Part shown: positions 23,131 through 34,934 of the stretch, piece after piece | Layout of the letters: each line of letters begins with the position of its first letter | Numbering within the stretch: the stretch's first letter is position 1 | From: Phialocephala subalpina | Taxonomy: Eukaryota; Ascomycota; Leotiomycetes; Helotiales; Mollisiaceae | DNA length: 64,000 nucleotides | NCBI GenBank assembly: GCA_900073065.1 | Contig: FJOG01000001.1 | Location: forward strand, 128,553-192,552 | Direction of reading: 5' to 3' | Notes under the pieces: generated by a model | The model's database searches: none | Seen by the model: the letters and a program-made list of their open reading frames with translations, nothing else | Told to the model about the DNA's origin: nothing | Translations under genes and position numbers: made by a program

Positions 23131-26100
23131 TCAGTCTTGGTTCGCTTTCCTTCTTTCGAATGCTTCAAGGACGAGGTTCGAGGTTCCGTCATCCCATCCT
23201 TCCCCTTTATATTGTGTGTAGTATTCGCGCTGCCGCGCCATATAAGAGCCGTAGACTTGCCGTGCGAGCGTGATCTTCTTCTGCGTGGGTGAAAGCGAAG
23301 AGGTGCTGATCGACTTGTACATTCCTAGAAACGGGTATGCAAAGAGCCCAAACATACCTATAAAAACATTATTAGTTTCGATTGTGTTAAGCAAGTCATG
23401 CAATAGCCAGTATTTATTTGGAATGTGAGTTTAAGGAAAGGATATACCTGCGCCCGGTCCCGTGACTAACCCCATGACCCCCTTTCCCAGTCCTTTCCCA
23501 AAACCTGCCCAGCCGCCTTCTTTCGCCCCTTTGTAAGGCTTGATGACAGTCCCAGAGAGCCCGTCCATAAAGCCGTACCCGAATGTCTAGATTTCGAGAT
23601 TCGTTAGTCTAAATCGAGAGCTGTAGTTTGGAAAGCAGGAAATTCGCCTATTATGTACCTTACCAGCGACCACGCCGCCACTTTTCCAGTCCTTCACTTG
23701 GCCGTGATTTCGAACTTCCTCCCCGTACAGTCGCGGCATATGATGCAGGCCTTCGGTCAATGCCAAAGGGAAATCGACAAGAGTAGCCTTGGGAAGAACT
23801 GTAACCATCTTGCCAAATCCCTTCCCAAAGGTGACTGCTGCCTCTTTCCCCCCTCCCCCTCGTTCTTTGCTTTGGAATACCTTGGCTGGACCTGTAAATA
23901 TCCCACTAAAACCGACTGTGAAGTCAAGCATCACTCCGAGGAGAACAGAAGTGCTGGCGCTCACAGGGTCCCAGCGCTGGTTCTCTATCGTTATAGGTTT
24001 GGGTTGGTAGCTAGTATCGAGCACAATGTGAGCAGATTCTAATCAGCATAGAGTTCTGTTGTGGATGACTCACAGGTTGAAATGTTTAGGATCAATCTTT
24101 TTGTTCTCGGTCAAGACGAACGCCGCCTTGTCAGACAGTTTGAAGGGTTTCTTGTTCTTGTTCTTGGACTTGGAATACAGCCAGGCAGCGGGTTCATCTG
24201 GAAGCAGATCACATCGCAAGGCGTCCACGGGCAGGTTGCTATGGAATGAATGTACCGCAGCCTGAACTCCATTTTCTGCCTTCATTTTCCGAGAGATCTC
24301 CGCAGCTGCGTTGACTGCTTCTGGCGTTAGGCAATACTGAATAGCTTCCGCGAGATTGTTTTCGTTCAATGATTTGTGGTGAATGGGATGTGGGCCCGCG
24401 CGGGCAGCAGCAATCATCTGCCCCCAGAATGCCTGGCTGTAAGTGACTGCATTAGCTCATATTCACTGAAAACAGCTTTTGCCTTTCGTAATACTTCGTA
24501 ACAGGAACCAGTGCCCACGATCACAGGCCTTAAGGAGAGAGTACTTACTCGCCAAAGAAAGGGACAATAGTCGTCGGTCGTCCATTGAGCAGACCACACG
24601 CTGTGGTACCAGCCCCACCGTGATGCACAACACATGAAACGTGCTTGAAAAGCCATTCTTTATACAGGTAAATAACAGTTCTCTAGAGTCAGGAAACCAG
24701 CATACCATGTGGGCAGTCGCCTAGGAACAAGATACTTGGATCTTGCTGGCCAGTACCGAGCTTGCTCCAGCCGCGGGAAATTATGGCCCGTACACCACAT
24801 GCTCTAACTGCGGCTAGTAGTATAGCGGTCATCTTTTCTGCATCGTCCATAACAATACTACCGAAGCCAATGTATACTGGTGGTGGGCCACTTCTTAGGA
24901 AATTATCTAACTCATCGTCAGGGGTATAGGATGGCTCTTCTCTGAAGAAGAAACCACACACGTCTTTCGCAAGTTAGTGTGTTGTCCAAAAGACTATATT
25001 CGAAGGGTTGAAAAACTCCAACTCACCAATATAATTACCCCAGTCTTGAGGCTTTGCCACAAAGGCCGGGGACCAACAGTAAGTGAAAGGTATCTGCAGG
25101 GTCTCGGCAATTAAAGGCCCCATCGTCATTGGAACCGGGTCAAGGCTTAGCGACTTCCGGCGCCATCCATTGATGATGTCGGAAAGACTGAATACTGGTT
25201 AGCTACGCGTGCAAAGCCACTCCTTAGCGGGGATCCTTTACCCTTGCCATGTCATCAATTCGACAAGACCGTAGGACAGATAGTTTGTCGTCGTTAGATC
25301 CGCATCTGTCCGTTCGATATTTGCCAAGGGATGAGGGAAAGCTCTTGTAGGGCTCCAAGGCATGGTGAACATAAGGTGCAAGGGGATGCCTAAAGCTTGT
25401 GCACAGTGCACATGGGCAAAACTTGGTGGATTGGCGATGATGACTTCTGCGACAAATGGTACATTATTTTCGGGATCTGGCTCGATACATGATCTCCAGC
25501 AGCCCTCAAGCATTCTGTACACCATCTTACGCTTTTGTGAGATTTCGCCACTCACGATGGTTTCGAACTTTGGAATGATGCCAGGGTTTTTGACCATATA
25601 CTGACAGAAATTAGTGGATAAAGCAGAGATGAAGACAATCTACTCACAGCCATGAGGGACGATGGATCTCCACCGATGGGGAAGAACTCCAAGCCGCTTA
25701 CTGTGACAAAGTCTCGAAAAACATCGTGAGTTGCGACTCTCACTCGATGTCCTGCTGCTTGCAGCTCGCATCCGAGAGCTAAGAACGGTTGTACATCGCC
25801 TGGAATTATTGAGCTTTGCAGTAGGGAATGCATGGACATTGCGACATACCTCGGCTGCCGACTATTTGAATCACGATGTTCAAGTGCGGAGATTTGGAGT
25901 TGCTAATGTTCAGTACTGTGTAAGGCTTCTGTTGGAGTTGAGATGGTATCGGAGTCGGTAGCTTCTCGGCACTGAGGAGATTGATGGCAACTCTTCCATC
26001 ATCTAGGCGCAGGTTGAAGTTATTACCAGCTTTCTCATTCCAGGCTTTCTCCCATATTGAGAGTAGCATATGTGCCTGAACTCACCTTGAGCGACAACAG

Positions 26101-26335
26101 TCGTTGACACATTGTTCCCCGACCCGACCAACTCGTAGACGGGTGGCTTCTCCCAGTCAATCTCTGGTAGGGGATCCAAATCATCATCCCAAGTCCCATG
26201 GTCGTAACTCTCACCGTGGAACTGCTCTGGTCCCGCGCCCGCGCGTTGATCCTTCTTCTCTCCTCCATTTTCTCCCGCCATGCTGGCTGAGCAGGGTTGC
26301 GATGGGTAGAATATCGGGTCAGGTGACTTGCCCAT
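23131..26335 (-). CDS. Sterol 3-beta-glucosyltransferase-like UGT, 11 exons
   Basis: Exons 26335-26086, 26029-25850, 25799-25648, 25600-25242, 25187-25027, 24963-24706, 24657-24549, 24436-24074, 24010-23659, 23586-23448 and 23357-23131 join to 849 aa with every phase matching. Residues ~135-155 carry [14 protein letters not shown], the GT28-type N-terminal signature. Residues ~450-500 carry [20 protein letters not shown] and PFFGDQAFWG, the nucleotide-sugar-binding C-terminal motif. After the transferase come a Lys-rich linker and a fungal-specific Gly-rich C-terminal region ([37 protein letters not shown]) of ~200 residues. The family transfers glucose from UDP-glucose to membrane sterols. 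Atg26-type GRAM/PH domains are absent. No lesion is seen. The gene shares its upstream region with the RTA1-like pseudogene. Confidence 0.9.
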
Positions 26336-26510
26336 CGATGCACTAAAATTATAATTGCACTACTGACGATGAGCACGTGGATGGAGTGTATCTGTATGGT
26401 TGTAGAGTCCGACGAGATAGATCAGACGCCGAGAACCGCGGAATATTTGGTTCCTTTATCGTGGCACTAGAGCGTTGAGAGCCACCTAGTTTCGAATTCG
26501 TTGTTTGATT

Positions 26511-26553
26511 GTTTCGCATTTCGTATTTCGTATTTCGCATTTCGGATTGCTTC
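26511..26553 (+). promoter_or_regulatory. Tandem TTTCGTA repeat between UGT and RTA1-like gene
   Basis: TTTCGCAT/TTTCGTAT units repeat about five times, ~180 bp upstream of the glucosyltransferase start and ~490 bp upstream of the RTA1-like start. The unit resembles the Upc2 sterol-response core (TCGTATA) with one mismatch, and is the same unit as at 22625-22650 and 29381-29403. Confidence 0.35.
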
Positions 26554-27042
26554 GCTTTGCGTGCAGCAAGGAGGTTTGGCACGCGCGTGCCGCTACTTAC
26601 TGTACGTACTTTCGTACTCCGTACAATAGGTTCAAGGGTCCTGGGCCCAAGCCGCGTCCGGCTCGCCAAGGCCTTTGCCATTACGATACTAGCCTGCTGT
26701 ACTCGGTCGAGCAGACTATACGAGAACTTTACGATCAACGAAACGATGGGCTTTCCCCCTACCAAGCCAGCGGCGATCAATCTAATCAAACAGCATCGTC
26801 TCCTTTCTGAAAATCATACTCCCTCCACCTAGAGTACTTGGCCGTTCTCTCGGTATTAAAATCGATCATCCCGTACATTCCCCATCTTCTGCGATGTATA
26901 CTTCTCTTAGTACAACGTTGGACGCTCATTGCAATTCTCGAACCAAACTTTCGTTTACAATCGTTGAACTGTTATTCTATTCTTTCTAAACCCTGCTAGC
27001 CTTCGACTGTCATTCTCAAGTGTGCAACCACTTCGCCCAATC

Positions 27043-27937
27043 ATGGCTACCGACAACGGGATCTACCCCTATAAACTAAACGGACCAGTGTGTATCATTA
27101 TGGCCTTGTTCTTCGGCGTCAGCGCAATTTGCCACCTCTTTCAAATGGTTCGGAAAAAGACTTGGTTTTATACCCCTCTGGTGGTCGGATCAATGAGTGA
27201 ATTGGCCTAAGCAGTACTAGCAGTATACTCCAAAAGAGCTTAATTAACCTTGCATAGTGATGACGCTTGGATATATCGCTCACTACTTTTCGTCGAAATC
27301 TCCAGCCAGTTTAGGCGCATATATCATACAGTCTCTGTTTGCCATTCTTCCCCCCTCGCTCTACACTGCCACCATCTACATCACCTATGGCTGCATTGCC
27401 CTCTTCGTGAATGCTGACAAAGCTTCCCTCATATGACCGACACGCTTGACAAAAATCTTCGTGATTGGCGACGTGATTGCGTTCTTCAGCAAGCGGGTGG
27501 GGTGGGATGATGGCTCAAGTCAACATGGCAGATCTCGGGCAAAAGATCATGCTTCTCGGTCTCTTCGTTCAACTGGCATTCTTTGGCTTCTTCCTGGTCC
27601 TCTCCCTCGTCTTTTGGAAACGAACACACTCCTCGGCGGCACGACACACGCTCCGTTACGGAAAAAACTCCTGGTACAATCTTCTCAACCTGCTCCTTGC
27701 GGCTGCCGCCGTCATCATTCTAAGATGCGTGTTTCGAATCATCGAATTTGGGGAAGGTCATACTGGATATTTGGCTAGCCATGGGGTTTCCTATATCTGT
27801 TTGATGCGGTGCCTATGCTGGGTGTCCAAATCATGTTTCACATTATTCATGCTGGAGACGTGTTTCCTCCCAAATTCATTATGCAGAAATTTGGCGATGG
27901 AGACAGTGATACAACACATCTGCAGGAAAGGGTATAG
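27043..27937 (+). pseudogene. RTA1-like membrane protein, disrupted
   Basis: RTA1-family proteins are seven-helix lipid-translocating or lipid-stress proteins. Exon 1 (27043-27196) encodes MATDNGIYPYKLNGPV and HLFQMVRKKTW. An intron (27197-27257, GTGAAT...CATAG) leads to GYIAHYFSS and YIIQSLFAILPPSLYTATIY. A TGA at 27434-27436 stands where family members have Arg (LIR-P-RxLTKIF). After IFVIGDVIAFF the frame changes near 27490, at the place where the second RTA1-like gene has an intron. It then runs through LGLFVQLAFFGFF and CVFRIIEFGEGHTGYLASH. A single-base change at the G run 27783-27786 shifts to the frame giving GFLYLFDAVPMLGVQIMFHIIHAG and ending at 27937. At least one nonsense and two frame lesions make it dead. 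Confidence 0.8.
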
Positions 27938-28079
27938 CCATCAGAAGCGGGCTACGGTCAGGGTGTGGGCGGTGGTAGTAATGAGGATGATGATATTCAT
28001 CAACGCCGGTCTCCTGGTAGACCACGTCAGATTATCCCGATGCACGCAGGGGACCAGGTGTGTGAGATTATAGATCTTT

Positions 28080-29180
28080 ATTGAATTATTTGAAATGCTC
28101 GGGCAGCAATGTTTTCCTCTTGGTGGCACTCTTTGTTGATATAGAATAGCGATAGAAGGCAATATGAATTTGTGTATACAAATAGTATCGTTTATATAAT
28201 AATTTTCCAACGTTATATTTTTTTTATATTATACTTCTTATTATCGTTACTTTGAATTGGCAAGGAAATAAGCCTAAGTTTAAATTAATCGCAAATTATT
28301 AAGAATATAATTAAAATAATAATATAATATATTATTTATAAATTAATTAAAATCCAATTTACTTTTATTATTAATTAATATTAAATTATAATTAATTATA
28401 TAATAATATATAATAAAGAAAAATTATTTAAATAATTATAATTATAAATTAATTTTTAAATTTTATTATATAATATAAAATCTTTTTTATTCTTATTAAT
28501 TATTTGTTATAAAAGTTAATATAAACTTTTTCCGAAGGAAAAAAAATCACGTGAAAAATAAAATTAAAAATAAAATAAATAATTTTCTCAAATTTTAATA
28601 ATAATATTAAATATAATTTTTATTTAATTTATTAAAAATTTTCTTTTTATATAATATTAAAAAAAAATTATTAAAAAATATTAAATTATTAATTAATAAG
28701 ATTTTTTTTAATAAAATATTATATATTATAATAAGGGTTTTAAAGTTTCAAAATTAANNNNNNNNNNNNNNNNNNNNNNNNNNNNNNNNNNNNNNNNNNN
28801 NNNNNNNNNNNNNNNNNNNNNNNNNNNNNNNNNNNNNNNNNNNNNNNNNNNNNNNNNNNNNNNNNNNNNNNNNNNNNNNNNNNNNNNNNNNNNNNNNNNN
28901 NNNNNNNNNNNNNNNNNNNNNNNNNNNNNNNNNNNNNNNNNNNNNNNNNNNNNNNNNNNNNNNNNNNNNNNNNNNNNNNNNNNNNNNNNNNATAAAAAAA
29001 ATTATATTATATAAATTATATTAAAAAAATAATTTAAATTTAAATTTTTAAATTTTGATTAATTATTTTATAAAAATAAAATTATATATATTAATTATAT
29101 AATATTATTTTTATTATATTAAATTTAATATAAGAATTTTAATTAATTTATAAATTATATATTATATTATTTATAAGAAA
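28080..29180. repeat. AT-rich island with assembly gap (28758-28991 N)
   Basis: Over 1 kb made almost entirely of A and T, with 234 N in the middle. It is compatible with a fully RIP-degraded repeat. No coding remnant could be recognised. Confidence 0.7.
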
Positions 29181-29380
29181 AAGTACCTAATATCAATATC
29201 TCGAATCCGATCGGGACTTTTAATGGAAACCGAAAAGTGCGCATTGCCTCGGCACTTGGCTGGGTATGCCTAGGAACAAGGAAACGCCTCAGCCCAAGTC
29301 ATGGGTCACGGGTCACGAGTTATGGCACCACACCATATCAATTTAGCGTCGTCGCAGCCTTACCTCAGTAGGCTCAGCTT

Positions 29381-29403
29381 GCGTTTCGCATTTCGTATTT
29401 CGC
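29381..29403 (+). promoter_or_regulatory. TTTCGCAT/TTTCGTAT repeat upstream of second TF gene
   Basis: Three TTTCGyAT-type units lie ~195 bp upstream of the regulator start at 29594. They are the same unit as upstream of the first regulator and the glucosyltransferase. Confidence 0.35.
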
Positions 29404-29593
29404 TTGCATCCCATTCAACACAGCCATTTCTCCAACCCAACCCAAATACTACAGTGCCAGTAGAGTACCGCCACTTACCTATTCAAGAGACATATTTTCC
29501 ATCTCGTCTCGATTCTACGTTGGTTTACGTCGCTACGTGCGCGCACCCGACGCATTTTCGCGTTCAACTCACCGTTACGGTGGGTCTGGCGGT

Positions 29594-31080
29594 ATGCTGA
29601 CCCGACGACATCATCAAAAATCTCGCACTGGGTGCATGACTTGCAAGCAGAAGAAGGTCAAGGTTAGTGTTGATGCGCTCCGATTATGCTCCAACCCACG
29701 CCAAGCAAGGTGGTATCCACGTCCGTCGATGCACCCCATCCGTGATCTTGATCTTCACAAGTTCACCTGAACACCCCGCTCTTGTTGTCGCCGCCTCTCC
29801 TCCATCCTCCATCCTCCGAATATTTGGCATCACTATTTCCACTTGCTAAGTTTGCTTTCAAGTGCGACGAACTCAAGCCTTCGTGCCAGTATTGTACATT
29901 TCGCTCAATACAGTGCACGTATCCTGCCCCAAAATCTTCGCCACCAATCTCGAGTCGCAGCTCAAGGACACCCAATCGACAAATCACCCCCTCACCAGAG
30001 GTATCAACACCCCCGAACTCGACACCCTTGATCTTAGTGCCCTCAACCTCGACGATTCTACCTGCGCCTTCACTATGTCACCCCATTGTGAGTGCACAAT
30101 GGAGTCTATGCGACCTCGAGCTATTACATTTCTACACAGTATCAACTAGTCAAACCTTTAGCAGCGTACCCGATAGGCGGTACGTGTGGGAGCGCGTTGT
30201 TCCGCAGATCGCCTTCTCGCACGGCTTCCTTCTTCATGGGCTCCTTGCCCTTACCGCATTACATCTCTCGCAGATATCGCCAGAAAGGAAAGACAGCCTG
30301 TGGGCTAGCGCATCGACACACCACGCAACTGCTCTGCCAATGTTCAGGTCGGCCGTCAAGAGCATCAATTCCCTAAATTGCCATGCTTGCTCTGCATTCG
30401 GAACTCTTGTCACCGTATATGAATGGGCATCAATCGGGCACGCAAGCAATCTCTTCTTTGCGAATACGGAACACCCTATTGAAGCCAGCACAATTGAGTG
30501 GGTCCAGTTACTCCGTGGTTCTGCCAAGATTGTTTATTATCACTACGAAGAGATAATGAAAGGGCCGCTGGAACCAGTTCTTCGTTGGGACAATACTGCT
30601 GAGCTCGAGGCCGAGGCAAATCCCGCAGAGTCAGCCAAATTTTCAGCCTTAGAACAGTTGTGGGATTCGACGAGGGTTCCAACCACTGCCGCTGAGGTTG
30701 ACTCGTTGAAGGAGGCTCTCAGATGGTTGAGGATTATATATACTATGATGAGTACGCCGAATAGCAACTGCGATCCTGCCTCTACTGCGCTGTCATGGCC
30801 AGTCCGGGTCCCCGAGCATTTTCTCTCGATGGTGAATGAGCGACAGCCGGCAGCGCTGATATTGCTTTCGCATTTCTGTTTACTGTTGAATAAGGTAGAA
30901 GACTTTTGGTGGATTCGCGGCATGAGTAGGAGGTTGTTGCAAGAAATAACCCAAACGCTTGGTGAGGAATGGGAAACCTGGATTGGCTGGCCGCTACAAG
31001 ATCTTGTTCTCTCCGAGTTCAGGAATCAACATCCTGGGGAATCAATTCGGTCAGTCCCGGTCATAATGAACAATTTTTGA
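29594..31080 (+). CDS. Upc2-like Zn2Cys6 transcription factor, 2 exons
   Basis: Exons 29594-29662 (23 codons) and 29863-31080 join to 428 aa. The 200-bp intron has donor GTTAGT and acceptor TTCAAG. The join completes CMTCKQKKVKCDELKPSCQYC plus the sixth Cys. Residues ~60-110 are a Ser/Pro/Thr-rich linker. The family core follows: WSLCDLELLHFYTVSTSQTF, then PQIAFSHGFLLHGLL and LTALHLSQI. The C-terminal part includes WPVRVPEHFLSMVNERQPAAL and DFWWIRGMSRRLL, which align with WPLLVSDNFLHAMAEREPAAI in the regulator at 21128-22332. The two are paralogs with the same intron position. No lesion is visible. The gene lies between two RTA1-like pseudogenes. Confidence 0.85.
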
Positions 31081-31570
31081 GTCTCAATGGCCCTGGCTTT
31101 GAGCAATGAATTCTTTCATAGACAACTATATGAGAAATAGCCCCATCACGTCGTTGAATGTTAAAAACAATGTGGCCGCAGCATATTCGTCTCGTTCACA
31201 ATGCCATTTTATGGTCATCGTACCCGAGCACAGTATTTATTTAATTTACACGTCACGTAAACCTCAGACGGTAACGATCCCCACATTAAGAGCACATCGA
31301 ACTTTTCTCGTTTGTTGGCGTTGGCATTTTGTCGTCTGGTTTCACTGGTATGGAGACCAGCGAACCGCGCGCCAGATATTTCCAAGGAAAGAGTCCTCGG
31401 ATTCCTGCTGCGCTTTTAGAAGTATGTCGAGCTCAATAGCAGTTCGTCTCTGATTCTTCACATGAAGCAACAACTATGTTTGTGTGACACCATTGGAAAG
31501 GCATTTGTCAGCATATCCCAATTCGTTTACCACTACGCTTCTGTAACTCAATTCTGCTCTTATAAATAAA

Positions 31571-32559
31571 TCAAGCAGAATCGAATCCAGCAGTTGAGCT
31601 ACCTTCTCTTAGTATGTACAGTTTGAACCCTTTCGACATCTTGCCACCCCTTAAGAGTGCCTTCACCTCACCGGGATGTACCAAATTGAACTCGACCATA
31701 ACCGCCAACATTAAAACCCCGTCAAAAATGTACAGGTAATACTCATGCCTAAGTAGGTACCCATTATTGCCCTGAATGTACTAGACCCGCCGGAAGATTG
31801 GTCTGATCATGATGAAGACGCTGGCTACGTATAGCGCGTTGAGATGTTTATGCCATGTATGGTGTCGTAGTTGAGCTTTCTGTGTGGGGAGTCTATGCTG
31901 AGAGAGGTTGAAGGAGAAGGCGACGATGACAAAGAAGCCGAAGAAAGCAATCTGCACGAGCAAACCGACAACTACGATCTTCTCGCAAAGCTTAAGAGAA
32001 TCCAAGTTCCCCGATGACATAATGCCACCGCCTGTCCAGCCCCGTTAGCTTCTACTTTTAAGATGGACTTTTGAGTGAGGATACTTGCCTGCCGCTTGCA
32101 AGGTGAAGGAGAGTACGTCCCCACACACGAAGAATTTAGTAGGCCATTTCCTCTTTATCATGGCGTGAGATTCGCCGTCCACAAGCTCGATGATCGGGCG
32201 AGCTCCATATAAATACTCGCTGCAAAGAGGGCTGGTGCGATCAATAGGAGAAGTGTTTGCATGATGTATGGGCCTAGAGTCCAGTTTGGGGATTCCTGGC
32301 TTGAGAGTGCCCTTCCAATATATCCGATCCATTCGACTAAGTGATTGTTAGCCATTTATAAAATCATCGCTGGCTAGAGTTTGAGAAACTTAAAGAGGCC
32401 GCTTAGAATAAAGGGAATGAAGTACCAGGTGCGCGTCCGGATCATCTAGTAGAGATGGAAAAGGGTCGTAAGAAAGAAACTGATGGCAAAGATAATAGCT
32501 GCCACCAAAGAAGGGTCATACCGATAAAATTTCCACACATAGGCGCCGCTGTCGGCCAT
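31571..32559 (-). pseudogene. Second RTA1-like membrane protein, disrupted
   Basis: The start is at 32559 (MADSGAYVWKFYRYDPSL). TAG at 32448-32446 replaces the Gln of the family HLYQM motif, a CAG-to-TAG change as expected from RIP. The frame EWIGYIGRAL...YIMQTLLLLIAPALFAASIYMELAR then loses one base before IIELVDGESHAMI and KFFVCGDVLSF. A GC-AG intron (32088-32032, donor G|GCAAGT) joins LQAAG to GGIMSSGN. After VGLLVQIAFFGFFVI and MIRPIFRRV comes TAG at 31783-31781, and the same frame continues through YIQGNNGYLLRHEYYLYIFD to a stop at 31571. The family is clear; three lesions make it a pseudogene. It is homologous to the copy at 27043-27937. Confidence 0.82.
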
Positions 32560-34934
32560 GGCGGCGGGAATTGCAGTGATCGGGTGAGGAACGAGAGTGA
32601 GGTGGCAACGGTACCAAGTAGAGTTTCAATGTGAGCTGACTTCGAACTCGACGTTGAAACTGTACAGATTTTCATATGGGATGAAGCTGTTGACCACCTT
32701 GCCTTATCCTCGCCCGCCTAAGTACGGCGCTACGGCTAACAGTACATTTCTCGCTTCGTATCTCGGGTCGCATCCGAAGGGTCTGTCGTTTCGGACTCTG
32801 ACCTTATCCGTTCGCGTTCGATTAAGACCCCACTAGGTTCGCATCGACTTTCTATTGGCAATTCCTATTGAAAGGACATAATGGAATACGGCCTCCTCTC
32901 TCCCCAGAAGGGAGAGAGGTGAGTGGAGCTGGTGCGAATCAAATATGGGTTACAAGAGTTGTTAAACCGACAACCGCCTGAATGGTTCTAGTACGTTTTG
33001 GAACTGATCCTTTCGTGACTTTCACGAGTCTCTAATAGAAACTAGCGGCCGTATAAACAGAACTATACCTCAAATTGTTAAGAACTGTTATACTTCCAAC
33101 GCCTCAAACACAAATATAATACTGATGGTATGCGAGCCTAGTATCACACTCTCCCTCCTGAACGCCACCTTACTGCACGGACTTATTTTTTGACTACGAC
33201 TTAAAAACAGATAGACATCTTCGAAGTCGGTGTAAGCCAAGAAGTTTGACGCAAAATTGATGATTCCGAAGAGTTTGCCGCACGTTGGCATGCCAAAATT
33301 AGTGTCATGGAAAGAACACAAGACGATTGTGCGGTTCCAAGAGAGGGAGAAGCAAGCATGGAGCATAAAGTAGGAATACACCTACACAGTGGTAGGAAAA
33401 CTTATGTTCTCGCTCAGGCGACACCACTCCCATGAACTCGGAGAATCTTCAACGTCACGCCTAAGCTTCTTTTACAACTTCAAGAACTCTCGTCTCTAGT
33501 TCGCCCACAGCCTGTTATTGAAATAGTGGCTGCAAACATCCATGCTCCCAAGCTCTCACAGGGGGGGTTGTTTAGGAATGTACAGGAGACTCAAAAGGTG
33601 GCGAGACAATCGAATCGTGGTTCTCAAAATCGACGACTACAATACAACTCAACATCACTACAGTGATGACACCGTTAAGGAAGCTCTGGTTATGATTGTG
33701 GGCCGGCATAGAGACAACCAAGGGGCTGAAATATGCCTGGCTGGTGGTTCTACGTGGAAAGCTACTCGCTTCCCGAACGGGGTTTTCAAGTTCATACTAG
33801 AAACTGGCATTTCAAATGGATTTTCGGTCGCGAAATAGCGACCGGCCGGGAGGATAGGCCATGAGATCAACATCCCTCCAAGATCCGCTGCTGGCAGCAA
33901 GTCTACGCAGGAACAGCAGTTTAAATTCAGCATCGTACATCCCGGACGCCGTCAGCATCTTGTACTTGCATCACTCACGCGAACCGATTAGAAATTGCTG
34001 AAAACTGCGCTTCCACAGGTCACAACCATGATCGCTCTGGAGTGGATCTTGTGTCTACCGACGAAGCGTCAGGCGAATCTAGAAATTTATCTGGGCCGAA
34101 AGAGGTGGATGATGATGTGAAGACCTTGATACAAGTCACCGCAATATGGGTTACATTGTCGCTGGGGTGCTGCACTAGTTTCAATCTCAACGAACGCTCT
34201 TCGTATCCTGACCAACCACCCCACAACCTCAAAGCTGGTAATCTTCGTTCCCAAAATCAATCACCATAAAATTGCAGCCGGCCAATTATTCTCCGCCAAT
34301 GGACAGTTAACCTCGGATCATAGTGTTCAGGGCAGCATCACCACATTCGAAAGTCTGGGTTCATCATGGAGCCAGAAGCCAGAAGTACGGCCTGGTCTTG
34401 GGCAATTTGCATCTCTTCAAAATCGCGAGTGTTCCTCAGAACGACATATTGGAACCCTTGGGATATAGCCAAATGTATCGGCTCTCTCGTCAACGGACAG
34501 AACTATGACATGCGGAAAACTATTTAGTTCTGGGGTAATCAAAGGCAGATCAATCAGTTCTTCGACTGGAAATCTTGCAGTTTCATACATGAGTTTGAGA
34601 GTGTTAAACAAGGGTGCAGGTAATGCAAGCAGACACCTTCATATGATGAAATTGAACGAGTTCAAGAGAGGAAGGAATATTGCACATGTAACAACATGGG
34701 AGAAAAGTATATATAGGGTTGAAAGAATGCATAAGAGCCCAATTTAACTTGTATTTGTTGTCATCTTCATTCCATTCCCTCTACCGCTGATGGAACTACT
34801 CAAACTACTGGCAACCTCCCAAAGGATTGAGCAGAGATTCCGAGTCAAGAACTCGATTCGATTGTTCTATAGAGAGCCGAGGCCTGTATCTACACACCTT
34901 GACACCAGCCGTCACTATTCAGCGCCCTGTTTCA
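32560..34934. other. Intergenic with weak gene remnants
   Basis: At 32746-32770, upstream of the RTA1-like gene, is another TTCGTATCTCG-type motif. A minus-strand frame at 33088-33381 reads like part of a polytopic transporter (possible MFS remnant, very weak). Frames at 33542-33838 and 34042-34269 have no recognised domain. Confidence 0.3.

Noticed and set aside
29537..29770. Alternative upstream start for the second Zn2Cys6 gene
   Set aside because: The ATG at 29594 gives a first exon identical in length to that of the paralog. The longer frame reads into intron sequence.
33088..33381. Possible MFS transporter remnant
   Set aside because: Only a weak hydrophobic pattern; I could not align it to a specific family block, so it is mentioned but not called.
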